From Aphis gossypii (taxonomy: Eukaryota; Arthropoda; Insecta; Hemiptera; Aphididae): a stretch of 64,000 nucleotides of DNA. The position numbers and the translations under genes were made by a program. The notes below the pieces were generated by a model. The model was not told the DNA's origin. It searched no databases and saw only the letters and a program-made list of their open reading frames with translations. The stretch spans positions 21,390,001 to 21,454,000 of the forward strand of contig NC_065532.1 in the NCBI RefSeq assembly GCF_020184175.1, read 5' to 3'. Positions 1 to 15,700 of this stretch are shown in pieces; the first letter of the stretch is position 1; each line of letters begins with the position of its first letter.

Positions 1-2135
1 TACAATTGATGACCGACGCGTAGGTATAATGAAAATAATAATTCAAATCCAAGTGATCCGTAGTTTCTGGGATAGGTTAACTATAATAAATAATAATGTA
101 TTAATATGTAATACTTACGTAGATAATTTTTAATGTATTATGCATAATGCATACTATATACTATATATAGGTATGGTCTGGTACAGTCGGTACAGACACA
201 CACACGAATAAGTAATGTTATGTAAAATCCTAACACGATAAATGCACAACACCTATTATATACTATTAGCTTAACCCGATTTCATTACATATTTTAAACG
301 TACTATAAAATATAAATAAATATTCATAAAATATTCGGAAATTTTGCAACTCGTTATGTGAGATTTAAATTCGATTTGTAGGAACTTATACGTTCTAATT
401 ATTAAGTATTTACTATGGTATATTGTCACGATCTATTCGAGACGGCTAATCTAAACGATTAAATACAATCGATAATAATTACAATAACGAATATATTAAT
501 ATTAAATATATATAATCAAAGTACTATATGTATAAAATATAAATAAATGTAAAAAATATGTTGCACGCTAATCTGAAAGGAAAACCTTGTATTGATTAAT
601 GACAGTGTTCTGAGAATCAATACAATTTATTACTATAAAACACATATAGGAAATCAGAGTTGTTTGATACTATATTACAATTTATAGACATAAGAATCAT
701 TTCTAAATAGGTAGACGGTAGAAGCGCGATAAGTACCTACTTATAAACAACATTAAAATAAGATTAAATGTCCAATTTATTTTGAAAACTATATAGATGA
801 TTATTAGTATTTTTTAAATGTCATTATAAATATTGTTGATTTGATCATTTTTAATTTGATAAATTTTTGCTTAGTGAGGTATAGGTATAAACGCGAAACA
901 ATGTTAACTATAATATATACACTTAAATTGCGTTGACTAAACAAACAACAAAGATATTGTTAACGAATAAGTTTGGTTAGGTATCTATAAAATGGTATAG
1001 AATATTTATACATATTGTATTACCGTAATACCGTATAGTATGAATACTGTTTATGAATAAAACAAATTATTTTATAAAATTAATATAATTTATTCCTATG
1101 TCCATTAATAATCACGTAATGATATTTTTTTTATAAATGACCCATACATAACAAAGCTAAAGTCATCACAGTCAATAGGTTGTTCAAAAAACAAATATTT
1201 GTTAATGGATTTAAAAAAAACAAAAATTAAAATCGAACATTCGAAAATTGAGTATAATATATTTTTATTAAGTTAATTCACTTTTAACAAATTATAAATA
1301 TACCTACTAAAAATAACAATTTAAGCCATTAGAAATTCAAAACATACTCACAGTAACAATAAATAAATAAACGATGATCGCACCCAATATATTTACATAA
1401 TAATGATATTATATTACATTACTTGGTATAGTTTTTAAATTTAAAAATGCATAATATTTTTTTTACCTAACTGTTTTATTTTAATTGTTTAAAGTTTCAT
1501 AAAATGTGAAATAATATAAATAAAATCTAAAATATATCTATTTGGTTTGAATAAATTCCCTACCATAATATCTAAATATGTATATATATATTATATACAT
1601 TATAATATGCTTATAGACGCTATATATTTAATTGATTTAGAAAATATTTTAAATGTACAAAGTGGGAAACTTTAGTCACTTCTCGTGTAAAAAAGATATG
1701 ATAAATTGCGTCCCACAATAGGTAGTAGAATTTTTTTCTTTTTGGGGGATTCTTCGTGGTAATTTAAAAAGTGGTTTGGGCTTTAATATTATTCTTCGGT
1801 ATGATATTTTAAATAACGATTATTAATAGATATTTTCCCTATTTCTAGTTTGTAAGTAATACTGAACAAGTTGTCCTTTTTCGTTACCTATCACGAAAAT
1901 TAATAAAAACTCGTTCTCTATACTATAAATATACTATACTATCGGTTATTAAGCTTTGTATTATATTATTAATGTTTATATAATATTTACCTTTGCAATG
2001 TTCTGAATTTACCAAACTCATTTAAAATACTTAATTAGTTAGTAGGTACTAAGTAATAAGTTATTTTTATTCCTGGTTATCAGTTATTCAGTTATCAGTT
2101 AACGTGACGATTTTCCAGCTAACGTAAAACGTTAA
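1..2135. other. AT-rich intergenic spacer, no gene seen
   Basis: Dense stop codons in all frames and no splice-joined open frames were found. Only short A/T runs and AT-rich words are visible. It may be regulatory sequence or an intron of a gene outside the window, but nothing in it supports a specific call. Confidence 0.6.
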
Positions 2136-2584
2136 GGTGAGTTTCCACTGGACCATTCGCGTGTACGTGCACGTTTATCATCATGTATGCATGTACATTG
2201 TACGTACGGTTGTACATAGTACACGTCCTTCATGAAAAATACTATAGTAAGCAAGGTAAGCACTTTCTTCCAAATAGATAAAAAAATAAATGATAAAAAT
2301 AACGTTAACACTTTAATTAACTTTTAAAACAATATAATTTTAAAGGATTATTTAATATAATAATATATTTAAGATTTTTAAATTTGTGATTGCTGCTAGC
2401 TCAAATAAGACCGTTATCGAACGGAAATAGTTAAACTAGATTCAACTTCATGGTATCGTGGTTATATGTGTGGTAAAAACATATAAACTTTCTGGTATAC
2501 CAAAAGCTTATCATGTATGCCAACCAATAAAAAAAAGTATTTTTATGCACGTACACAACACAAGTATGTAGGGGAAACCCGCTT
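2136..2584 (+). mobile_element. MITE, copy 1 of a two-copy local family
   Basis: About 450 bp with imperfect terminal inverted repeats: the left end reads GGTGAGTTTCCACTGGACC and the right end, reversed, reads AAGCGGGTTTCCCCT. TTAA flanks both ends (2132-2135 and 2585-2588), consistent with a TTAA target duplication as in piggyBac-like elements, although a TAA duplication (PIF/Harbinger type) cannot be excluded. The interior shares long words with the copy at 3711-4179, for example CGGTTGTACATA, TCCTTCATGAAAAATACT and TATAAACTTTCTGGTATACC. It has no coding capacity, so it is non-autonomous. Confidence 0.75.
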
Positions 2585-3710
2585 TTAATAACTTATATGT
2601 TTTAACCAGTTAAGAACCGATTACCGGTATTTATAATAATTTATACCATCATGATTACAATTTACAACGACCAATCAGAGTAAGATGTAAAGGGAGATTC
2701 ACGTCTTCACGACACGACACGGTGAGTTTTGAACATCCCTTTAAACGTTGTCTGTTTCTGATAAGGGCATGGATATGGTCAATCAGTTACCGTCAGCTAA
2801 AATTTTTTTGAAGCGGTTATTGCTTACCAGTTAATCGATAACCAACAATCTTCAATATAGTACCGCTAATTAATTACCGCTAACAACATGACCGGTTTAA
2901 AAACGGTAACTGGTATCACAAAAAAAATTTTTTTCGATTATCCGATTTATCCGATAATTTTGATCACGATTTAAGGCCTGGTAATAATAAATAAGTATAA
3001 TACATTCAAAAACAATACATTTTAAATAAATTTATTATTTATTTAATAATTAGTTGTTTAAGAATTTCCGATTAAAATACACTTGTTGTATCCCTGATAT
3101 ATTTTAGGACGCTATTCGTGTATGCCAAATAATAAATATCCTCTAAATTTATGGATTAGGAAAAATGAAAAAAAAAATGAATACATCGTTTTCGTTTAAA
3201 ATTAAACAGTATGGCACAGCAATTATTAAATTTTAGTTTTACAATTTTAAGTTTATTATAAGTTTTTTTTTAAGTTAGTAAATGATTTAATGAATGTAAT
3301 CAATAGTTGTTAAAATAGGAATAATTATATAATTCAGAAATGATAGGGCAATATTTAAGTAATTTAATAAAATTATGGATCTGTTATAGATTATGAAGAA
3401 TTAATTAATTTAATTACTCTAAAAAACTTAATTTATATTTATTTTTAATAGTATCTATTTGTTATCATTAAAAATGAGAAATAAATTAAATAATATGATG
3501 CAGTATTTGTGATAATTAAACTAAGATTATAATTTAAATTCAAAAATAGTAAAAAAAGTTCTAATTAGATTAAATTTGCCATTTTAAAGCACAAAAATTG
3601 AAATTTCAATAATTTTAACTGCTTCAAAAGTGACCATAGACTCTAAAAAATAAAACACATAGATGAACACAATATAATATGTATAATAATCACCAATATT
3701 TATTGAAAAA
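2585..3710. other. AT-rich spacer between the two MITE copies
   Basis: No open reading frame of substance and no recognisable RNA gene. Long A/T runs dominate. Confidence 0.6.
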
Positions 3711-4179
3711 GTTGGGTTTCCACTGGACCGTTCCCGTGTAAACGTGCACGTCATTTATCAACACACACGTACGTACGGTTGTACATACACGTCCTTCATG
3801 AAAAATACTCTGGTAAGCAAAGTAACTGGGAAGTGCTTAATTTTAGCGATAAATTAACTTACTATAATTTGGCTCGACTCTATAATGTAAATAATACACT
3901 TTAATTAACTTTTAAAACAATATAATTTAATATTATAATAACATAACACATTTTTAAAATTTTAAAATTGGTTACTGCTGCTATCGCGCGCTCAAATTAG
4001 ACCGTTAAACACGCGGAAATAGTTGAACTAGATCCAACTTTATGGTATCGTGGTTATACGTGTGGTAAGAACGTATAAACTTTCTGGTATACCAAAACCT
4101 TACCATGTATATCAACCAATCACATAAAAGTATTTTTATGCACGTACGTCGTACACATATATGTAGTGGAAACCCACCT
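3711..4179 (+). mobile_element. MITE, copy 2 of the same family
   Basis: About 470 bp, in the same orientation as the copy at 2136-2584. It starts GTTGGGTTTCCACTGGACC and ends, reversed, AGGTGGGTTTCCACTAC, giving clearer terminal inverted repeats than copy 1. TTAA abuts the right end only (4180-4183). The two copies align along most of their length with many substitutions and small indels, so they are old independent insertions or an old duplication. A short open frame on the minus strand across this copy is a chance frame. Confidence 0.75.
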
Positions 4180-4183
4180 TTAA

Positions 4184-7100
4184 ACCAATAAATTAATCTA
4201 TCCATTGAAAATCTATAGATTAGGTTAGGTTAATCACAGATGAAAACATTGTAAAATTAAATGAGTAGACTTTATAATGATCTTTTCAAAATTTCTAAAA
4301 TGCTCAAAAATGGGAATAGTACAAAATCATTTGTATAAGAATCTTAGAAATTATATATTTTTTGTATTGCTACAAAAATCAGGTTAGGTTAATAATCTTA
4401 GGTTCTGAACTGTTCTGAACCGGAATCAATATAGGTAACCAAGATCATAACAGTAAACTGTTGATTATTTTGAGGGATTCACCAAGCATGCTCAATGCTC
4501 ATGTATATATATATATTTATATATAGTGAATTCCTAATATTTTTTAAAACAATCGAAATAAACAACTACAAAATGAATGAAATCAGGAATATTTAAACAA
4601 CTATGCACCAACGAAATTGACAAAATTGATTTTGATTTTTTGCAGTCATATATTTAGAAGTTAAACTGTAGAAACTTGTTTTTTATCGACAAAAATTTAC
4701 AAAATCATTTTCCAGACTTCATAAATATTTGAAATTCAAATTTTAATAGCAGCTGTAAAAACGACGATAATTTACGAATTACATAATTCAAAGTATTTTT
4801 ATTATTTTTAAGTTTTTACTTATTTATACTCCACCATATTCACATCTTTCTTTGACAAGTCGGTAGGATTGATTAGAAAGTTAATAACAATGGTTTAATA
4901 ATATTATGATAATGTAAATGTGTATAAATGTGTTATATTATTAGTATTATAATAAATGTGATATTTTCGGTGAAAATTAATTCTACCTAATGTACTACTA
5001 ATAAATAATTATAAGTTACTAATAGCAATATAAATATACACTAAAATATAAACTATAACTATTAAGTTAAAGATTAAACATTATTAATACTGCTCCAAAA
5101 CGTGATATGCCACAAAAAAAAAATTAAAATAATAAAATAGGATATCAATTAAAAATCAATATTCACATTATTATCCACTTATTGTATTCATTCTTATAAA
5201 ATCTCAACAAATAATATGCTATTTAGACTTATGACAACATTTAAGACCATATAAAGTACATAAATCATAATGATTTTAACAACCCCTTGTTGTTCTACAT
5301 TACACTTCATATAATATTACTATTATTTATGGACTTCATTGTTTCCGCGTTCATTTAAAAATGATTATAAAATAATATAATAGGTACTAAAACTTAACTA
5401 AATAGTAACTAGTGAGTAAGTTAAAATTACAAGGTCATCACATTAACCGTGTTGAATAAGTCAATGTTAGTTTCGAAAGTTCATCAATATCAAACTAATA
5501 TGACTAGTCGAATAATTTACTCTTGTATGATGATAACATTATATTTATATCAATTCAGATGAACTGTTGAAATTTACGAATAACTAATACTGTTACATAC
5601 CTATTATGATTAATGCGACTAATTAGTTAGGTACTTACTATACTATAATAATAATCATAATAATTAATAATAGGTAAGTCATAACAATAATAATAATAAC
5701 AATATTTTGATTGTATCTAATTAATGAAACATATCTATATACCTATATAAGTTTATAATCTGTAAAAGGTGAGTAGTAAACTAATAAAGAGTTAATAAAG
5801 TAATGAAATAGTTTTAGTTTCTGAACTGAATGATGTATTGATTATAATATATTTATTTTAGTTAGGTTTCCTATGTTTCCACGTTTTGGAGTAGATATTG
5901 AATAATCAAACGATTAAAACAAATAATTACGATCTATCCTCAAACGATTTACGTTATTTTGTTTTAATTCAAAAAAATATTAATCGTCGATACTTAAAAC
6001 GTTTCGCCAGTATGTATATTATTATTTTCTATAAACACAAATTTTCAAAGTATTTAGACTAATTTTAATCTATTTATATTTTATATCATGAATCTATTTA
6101 TGTCATTCTATGGTACATCAATATTGGCTATAGTTATACGTAGTTTTTTGGCGAAAATAAGTTCAACCTACCAAATCAATAAAATACTAATAGTAATATA
6201 AAATATACAAAATATATTATATTAATAAAAAAAAAAGTATGTTGAGTAGATGCTGATTCATTCGATTCCTTTGCTCATGATCGTTTTATATATTATATAT
6301 AATGATTTACAATTTAATTCAAATTTAATACTTATCCATTGCAACGACATACTCTTCAAAGAAGTACACTGAAAACTTACAGCAGAGGCGAATTCCACAG
6401 TTTTAAGTTGTTAATTAGGAACTCAGCGGAAATTATAGAAAACGTGTATCATCTAGTCTATAGAAACCAGACCAAAAAAAATAAATCCGAAAATATACTT
6501 AAGATAGAAAATAAGTAAAAATGTAGAGCTTATAATTATTATACTTTTTTAAAATGTGGCGAAGTACGGTATTTTTTGAGCGGGAAATGTCAATAACCGG
6601 TTCCATTTAATAAAATGTATATATAATATTAAGTATATTATTTTTATTTATTTATTGAAACGTAGAGCGTCACTCCCTGTTGATTTCTTAAAATCATAAC
6701 TGACCTTCACTTGTTGTTGGTCGATAAATTCTTTGTATTCTTCAATATTATAGGGTAGGTATGTTAATTTATAATGTAACTGCGTATTGATGATTTATCA
6801 TGATGTTTTAAAACTACAACGCACTACGCACCTGACAAATTCTGTATTTAAGTTTTAATCGCCAAAATCGCCAAAGGGAAACAAACCGTTTAAAAATTTC
6901 AAACAAAACAAAATCATGACGTAATCTTTCGACTCTCCTAATAATTAATTATTTTTAGATATTAAACTTCTTCCCCTCTATTTCCGGTTCCATTCTATTT
7001 ACCATCAATTTGTTAGTCTTTAATTTTTCTATGAATAATTTTATTCTTGATTAAGAAAATAAATAACTTTGATTAACATAAAATGTTATTTACTATAAAA

Positions 7101-8748
7101 TATAATCGTAAATAAATTAAAAATTAAAATCCATTTAAAAAATGTATTTATAAAAAATTATTGTAATATAATTATTATAAAAAGTTTTCGATCCATATAA
7201 TATGTACTATAATATAGATGCAATACATTATAAATACCTATAGGTATTAAATATATCGATGTGTACAATATAATAATATAATGATTTGAATTTTCTTGGT
7301 AGTTTGATGGCGTAATCTGAACCTAATGATAAGTAGCAGTGGTACCCAAACTATATTTTTGTTGTATAGTAAAGTTAAAATTCAAAAATATACTTTCACC
7401 CTCCTTATTTTTTTCGTTCCTTATTTTTAAAATAAAACATATTTCTTAACATATTACAGCAACATAGATGGACGACATTCATATATACTCAGTTATGTTA
7501 TTATCACTTCAATAATGGATGGATTGTGTTTTACGGAGTGATAAGTATTTTAATGGTACATTTTTGGAAAAGTATCAACGTTTTCGAAGAACACTTTTTT
7601 TTATATATATATACATAATTTCAAATCAATAAAAATAATTAAAAAAAGATTTTTTATCATTATTGTGTTTTAAGTTGTTTACAATTTTAAACAAAAATAG
7701 CATACATTTTCAATTTCATATAGATACCTACCTAAATAAAAATATTTTTCCTGAGAATTTCGATAGGTATATTAAAATTGAGTTTCAAAAAAAAAAAAAA
7801 AAAATTAGAAAATGCATATTTTAATTAGATAAGGTTCCTAGAGACATAGTCATCAAATAATTAAATAACTTATTTCTTATAATTTATGTGAAATAATCAA
7901 ATGTATTTCCAAAAATGAATAAAAATTTACAGTTAATATTTAAAAAATATATTATTTATACCTACTATACATATTTACATGGATTAAATTAAACATTAAA
8001 AAAATAAAATTAAGAATTGTTTTAAGTACTGAAAAATATTATTATTGCGACTTTTACTTAAATAAAATTGGAAACATGCAGCTTCTATGTAGTGGATTAA
8101 AACACACCGAAATTATGTAATAGGTATTTACCTTGTTTATATTTTGTACATCAAACAAATAATGATGTGTAAATCGTAAAAAGAGTTTTGTTAAATTTTC
8201 AGAAACTGGATTTATTGGGTATTAACTAGTTTTTAATATAGATGAATATTTAAATTGTATGACATTTTCATTTAATATTGGAACTCCGCCAAAACACCAC
8301 CGGTTTATTTTAAGTTGCCAGTGAAAAATCACATTTAAAAAACAATAACAATAATAAGTAAACACTATTTAACTTATATTATATAATGATTTTTACAGAT
8401 TTTACTATTTATTTAAACATTTTAACCAGTTCGTCAATGCATTATAATTTATATTAATTATATTAAATAATAATTAATTAATATTGACATATCGTAATGA
8501 ACTCTAACCATTTATAATTATTAATTATATGATCTAAACATATTAAAAATTGTATGATAGGTTTAGATTACGCTCTAATAAAATGTAATTAATCCCTTTT
8601 TCGAAATTTAAAAATAAAAATATTTATAAAGTAAAATACAAATAGGATTTTACTCATTTTTTGTTTTTAAAACCATTTATACAATGATCAACAAAAACTA
8701 TTCAAATATTTTTGTAATTTATTCAATTTGATTTAAGTTATAATATTA
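4184..8748. other. AT-rich intergenic spacer, no gene seen
   Basis: No exon-like open frames. Short TTAGG-like runs occur at 4220-4233 and about 4381-4390. Otherwise only AT-rich low-complexity sequence. Confidence 0.55.
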
Positions 8749-8894
8749 CAGTGAAACTTCTATTTAACGAAGTCTCATAGGGAACAAAAATAATTCATAT
8801 TATAGAGGAATTCGTTAAATAGAATTAACACATAATTAAAAAAGAAGGTCATGTGTGGTTCTCAAAAATAATTCGTTAAATGGAAGTTTCACTG
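8749..8894. mobile_element. pogo/Tigger-like MITE, 146 bp
   Basis: The ends are near-perfect inverted repeats of about 24 bp: the left reads CAGTGAAACTTCTATTTAAC and the right, reversed, reads CAGTGAAACTTCCATTTAAC. TA precedes the left end, as expected for Tc1/mariner/pogo elements that duplicate TA, although the right flank reads AA. The CAGTG...AACGAA style of terminus is typical of pogo/Tigger MITEs. There is no coding capacity. Confidence 0.85.
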
Positions 8895-11800
8895 AATTAT
8901 AATATTATGATTGCAGTTAAAATATAATCTTATATATTTCATAGAGAAATTTGTTGTCAAATTATTATCAATTTACTAAAAAAAAATGTTTATTTTTGAG
9001 GTTCAATGACTTGATTTAATTTTTAAATATATCCAGTATCCACGCATGTTGAGTTACGGTATTTCAGAACAAAGCAATAACAATTTATAATATAAATTTA
9101 TCAACTTCAAAAAATAAACGATAATATTGTATATTTAAATTTCTTATCATGATTATTTACTTATTTATTAATACATATGTATATTATATAGGATACAATT
9201 TATAATAATTCACACTAATCAACATTATATTAATTTACTCGTATTTATAGACAATGCGAATTAAAGCTATTTAACGTCATTATATAAAACAAATATTTTA
9301 ATATAACCTATAACCATATTATATTATAATGCTTCCATAAAGTATAATGTTAAATGTTAAATGTCTTATCATAACATAATTTCAAATGATTAAAAAAAAA
9401 AATAAATAATTGTTAACGAAAAAAAAAACTGTAATAATAGCTTTGTAGTTTGTACCATACCTCATATTTATTCGTAGATAATCTAATTTCTTATCATTAA
9501 ATTAATAGTTATAGTGTATATAGAGATAATATTTTAAGCTTTTTTAAAGAGAGTATATTACCGATGGAATCTTAAAATTTTGCAAATGCATATATTTTGA
9601 CTTTTGTTTCAACAATAAAAATTAATTTTGTATTTTATTCTTAAAAATTATGTCAAAAATTTACTGTTATAATTTTACGTATTATATTCAAAATAATAAT
9701 ATTACAATATCAGTAATAACAGATAATATTGTGTTACATTATGTTTGAATATTTAACCACTTCAAGACTCATATATTTATGAATTACTTTAGAATACTTA
9801 TTACTTAATAACTTTACTATAGTAATGGTCTATTATGAATTAAACAAAAACAATAGATACTTATTATTATATAACTAGTTAAAAAATAAATTAATACATT
9901 TTTCCCGAAATATCAAAATGTATTAAAAAAAAATTATTTAGTACAATAATTTTTAGTTTGGATATTTTAGATTAGACATGTCCCTTATGTATTCTGAGTT
10001 CTGATGCAAACGTTATAAAAACATTTATGTCAAAGGTATACTTATTATTTATTAATCTTTAATAGAATTATAGAAATAATAAATCAGTAACGGCAGTAAC
10101 CACTTAACAGTTATCACTAAAGTTTATAATATAGTATATTTTACCTGGTTTATAAATTATAATAATTTAATCATTAATTGTTAGTCATTACCTTATTGAA
10201 CTAAATTTATCAAAAGTGTTTACAGATCGAAAATACTATTGAAAATATAAATATTTATAATTTTAACTAAACATAAATTAAATTATGATTACAGTTGAAT
10301 ACTACTATTCATAAACTAACTTATACAGTTATACATACATACATAAATATATTAATAACAGAAAAAGGGAGAAAGAGGTTCGGGGAAAACTATGTTAGCA
10401 AAATAAATCACAGCAATTAAGATCACTTTACTTATTAATAGCAATAGAGAGACAGAGTGACAAAAATAACAGCATTTTTAGAAAAACGTAGAATACAATT
10501 TATTGGTGCCGTCATATGCACAGGCATTGATTATTTCTTTCTAACAATTTTGGCTCTTAACAACCCATAGCATGGAGATGTTCAGTGAATTATGTACTTA
10601 TATCTATTGTTTACTCGATTTCGTTAAATTATTCAACTGCAGAAAATCGTTCGTTTTAATTGACTTAAATATATCATTTTTTGAGTCTTATTGTTAAACA
10701 TTAGTGAACACATATCATATCAATAATTTCAATTATTTAAAAAATATAAAATTTTTCTTCAAAATAACCTATGGGTTTTTGATTACAAAACAAAAATAAT
10801 TAATAAATTTACACAGAAGATTTAATTAGAATAATTACTATAATTTAGATCTCTATAATATATATGATACGATAAAATTAACATAACTCAAATTGTATAA
10901 TTGACCTTTGTGTTAATATGAGAACGAGAAGTGCTAGTGTTGTTCTCGTAAGTACCTATTTATATATTATATATATGTATGTGTGTGTGTCTGTTTTAAA
11001 TATTGATCGATTGAAAATGTAGGTTGATTTGATAAATCTTATAGTAAACATTTAAATTACTTATCGTTAACTTATACGTTAATCCTATTTTTGATCATAA
11101 TATTTCAGAAACATTATTAATATGTATAAAGATAATCAATTTTAAATATTAATAGTATGATAGAACTCTCAGTTAATTATATATTGAAAATATATTTTTA
11201 GTTTATCCCCAAACCTGGAGTCTTTTATTCTCTATTGGCAAAAAAAAAAAACCGTTATTTTCGAAGACATATTTAATTAATATATTTCAATTACTTGGTT
11301 ATAATTTACGTTCCTGTTAAAAAAAATTAAATATGGTAGTTGGGTTTGGCACCGTATGTATTCAAAATGTATTCAATGTTTAAAATTTAAATATAACCAT
11401 TGCTAATTAAGCAGATAAGGGAAACTCGATAAACTCTAATGGCCTAATATGGTCAAAATCTTGTTCATCAATGGATGGTTGGAGCTTAGGTGTTTTTAAC
11501 GTTTTTCATAATACTATAATAGCGATTATCAATTTAATAAAAGAAAGGTACAATGTATTGAAATTTTTTAAAAGTCAGTCAGTAAGACATTCCTTGTTAT
11601 CAAATTAATAAGTTTACTCAATATTAATATTAAAAAAAAAAATGATTATAAAAATTGTAATTATTTACTTAAACTGACTCTTTCTTAAAAACATTGTGCA
11701 CTAGATCGTAGTCACCCTGTGTTTTACAGCAAAACGCCAAGGTAATGAAAGTACAAATAATTGTAACTAATAGTATAATAAAATAATAAATGTATAGAAT

Positions 11801-12685
11801 AATTTATTATTAATAATAAATAAATTATATATATTTTTATTTTAAAGAGGTAAATCAATATCAGTAAATAATGTTATTTTGTACCCATAAATTATTTTTA
11901 AAGACCTACCTTGTATTTTTTTTTTTACCTAATTGTATTTTCTAACAATGATTAGTTACATTGCATATATAGACATACGTAGGTTTTCTCAATTATAATA
12001 TTCCCAATACCTATTATTAAATATTATTGATGTAAAATCGACAAGAATTTTTATGTTATTACTATAAATCAATTTTAAAATTAAAAACTCAAATAAATAT
12101 GTAATTGTTATTTATAATTATTATTGATTAAGAAATTCAAAAACGATAATTTTTTTTTTTTTGTGAAAATTTTCATTACTAAAGTACTATTATTACAATA
12201 TGATATCATTTACTGTATTATCGAATATTATTAATTGTACTATTAGAAATGGTATTTATTGCTCGAGAATTGGATTATAGTTTAATTACCTCGTAGTAAC
12301 ATATAATGTCATAATTTAATTTTAGAGAATGTAAAAACAAAGAAAATAAACGAAGAATGAAATATCAACAAGAATTTAGCATATTTTTCTTATGTTTGAA
12401 ATTAATTATAATTATTAACTTAAACTGACTACCTATAATAGTATAATGTACGTCATGTTTATATATTTCACATTACTAAATATCGGCTTTACACTATATC
12501 TTTATATCCACTGCAGACGTCATAAATTAGGGGTATCGAATAGTTTTGTATTTTTTGGATTAAATAGGTAGTGTCATCGTGATGGAAGCTCAGTTATTGT
12601 CACACAGCAGATATACCTAATGATATTATATTTTATTGCTAACACTGTTGTATAATTTATATTGATCTTTGAGTTTTGTTAAGTG

Positions 12686-12686
<1 letters not shown>
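8895..12686. other. AT-rich intergenic spacer, no gene seen
   Basis: No supported exon or RNA gene. Sequence is very AT-rich with short mono- and dinucleotide runs. Confidence 0.55.

Positions 12687-12730
<44 letters not shown>
12687..12730. repeat. (AC)n followed by (AT)n microsatellite
   Basis: An uninterrupted CA/AC run of about 17 units passes directly into an AT run. Confidence 0.95.
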
Positions 12731-15700
12731 CAAATACCACTCTTAGAAGATTATACAATAGCTTTTAAGACATAACTGATAATCATTTTGGCAAGAATTT
12801 GATCTCTTTTAATCATGTCGTGTTTATTTAGTTTAATAGTTTATTATCCTATTTACATGTTTATAACCGTAATTATTATTTTTCATGAAAACTACTTTAT
12901 TAAGTACAAACCTATACTGAAATAAAAAGTTCACCCATAGCATATTATTTATTTTAATAACTAAAAAATATACTTAGGTAATATAAAGATTAATTTTTAT
13001 TTATACGAGTACTTAGACATTTTTATTTATTAGATATTAAAGTGGAATAAATGACAATGAAATGTTTATTTAAAAGTTTCAATCATTTACATAAATTATT
13101 ACAATATTTATCATGTACATTAAGTTATTCAATTATTGTAATATCTATTTTAACATAACTTGTTTATACAATAATTATATAATACACAATGTGAAATTTT
13201 TTAACCTATTTTATTTTCTATTCTACAACATATATAGTTTTTAATTTTGTAATTATTCGAAAAATGATCCGTTAAAACAATCTTAAACTCAAAATTTCGA
13301 GTATTCCATTTCCCCTATTTTTAATGGACACTTAAATTGTACGACAAATTTCTTAAGGATTCTGAGTGAGCAATAAATGTATTTATTTTACAGTGATGTG
13401 TATTAAATAAATATTATAATATTAAAATAATAAATTTTGTGTGATTTTTGTCAATCATACTGTTTTTTATAGTAAAATTGATTTTATTTCCAATATTGAT
13501 TGAACATTTACCGTTTCGAGTAGTCAAAATTAGAACCACAAAATCAGCATTCGACAATATCGATTTTTACTTTTAGTTGTTCAAAACCTAATAACTTTTA
13601 TAGATATTTAAAATAATACGTTAAATAATACATAATACCCTTTAAAAACAAAATAATTTTTTTCAATAAATCCCTGTATAATATTTCTTTAAAAATGTTT
13701 TCATTCAGTCAAAATGATTGAAAATTTAATACTAGGTTCCTAAAAAATGTTTTCTTGGTAATTTAAAAATATTAAATAAAAATAAGCACGTTTTTTTTTT
13801 ATAAGCATTTAAAATTTGAATACAGAACAAAAACGAAATTATGCAAATACTTTTGTAGTTTAAATGTGTAAAATTTTAAATTTTTTATAGCTTAGGATTG
13901 GACATTTAATACAAGATTCCTCACGATTAGTTCAGACTATAACCAAAATTTAAAAATATATAAATATAATTTTTTGTATATATATATATATATTAAAACT
14001 TCTAACGTATATTATTATATTTTATACACACAACAATGTTAAATTTAATGTTTTTAAAAAATTAATTTAATTTTCCGCACTAATATTGTACCTATATGTC
14101 CTACAATAAATTACTTCATTGAATTCAAATTTAACATTCATATATACATAACAATGACTTATACAATCTCTAGGCATAAAATATCTACTACCTATTGGAT
14201 AAAATATACATAGTGTATAATATTGGTAATTAATAATATTAATTATTAAATTTTATATCTATAGTTAAATTGAACATTAAGCTCATCAGAATTATAATAT
14301 GTGTGTACAACCTAAGCTATTTCATTCAGAGAAATAATTCTTTGGTCTATTTGTACAATGTCATCTATTAACTATTTAGTGATAATTATTACTTATTAAT
14401 TATATTAATTGATAAATTAAAACTAAAAACTTTTCACCTAGGTTTAAATAAAATAAAATAAGAAATGATTTAGTCATATATTATATTTTATAAGTAGGTA
14501 CACAACTTTTTAGGATGACGCCACTATAAGCTAATAGTAAATAGTAAAAAAAAATTATTTAAAAAAAAATTCTTGTACTATCACTAAGTATCGTGGTTAA
14601 CGAAAATTTAGAGTATATTCAAAATGTTAGCTATTGATTATAACAATTAAATCTATTTATTTTTGTAAACAGATTATTTTAAAATTATAATTAAAAATTT
14701 ACATCATAGTCATATGTTTGCCCGCGAGAATTTTATTAAGAAGGTGCATAATAAATCAAACATCAAAAAGTTTATTCTTTACAAACTTCAAAATAAAGAC
14801 AATAAGAATATATAATATACTATATATATAATTTAAAAAATTAATCTATATACTAAAATCAAAATAACATACGATATTAATAACATTTATAATTGTGCAA
14901 AAATAAAAGTTAAAATGCTCCTTTTTATTCACTCTTCTAAGCAATCATGATTATTGAAACATGAAAAATACCAATATTATTTATTATTATACATAGATAT
15001 CACACTATTTTTGATGGTTGAATGAGAATTGCATTCTCAATTCAATGATGTGACATAATATTATTCATTTTCAAATTTCTACCACTAACCTACTTAACTG
15101 TGTATTTAATGTTTAACGTAAATTACTTAAAAATGTGATTATAAGTTATAACAAAAATGGAAAATTATATTAAAGGTATGTCGTATGTATAAATAAGTAT
15201 GTGCTTATTGTAAATGCATTCAAGGATAAATAAACGTACCTACTAATTCAATTCAATCCTTTTTTGACCCAATAAAATATTTTATACTTTAACCTGATTA
15301 AAATACGTTTTAGTTAATTCCATAACACGCACTATATATTATGCGCGTATTTAAATTTAAAGACAAATAAAAACCTAGTGTCGTGTATTTTTTGAATAAA
15401 TGATCCTAATTTGAATTTATTACCAATAATGACTCAAAAGTACATACAAAATGTAATGTATATGTAAAAAAAACTTAAGCGTTCATATTTGTTGGTAGGC
15501 ATATCAAATATGTGATACAAATAGTATTTGTAGTTCACACATGAGCTTAACACAACTTTTTTAAATCATATATGTGCACTAAATGTATTGCGCAAAAACT
15601 TGATTAGGTAATTAACGTCAATTTAATATTATATTATACTTGGCAGTACATCAGAGGTTTATACGTATATTATTATCATAACCTCTGTGTAACTTTTGGT

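Noticed and set aside
4005..4205. Minus-strand 66-codon frame
   Set aside because: Lies across a MITE copy and shares its boundaries; chance frame.
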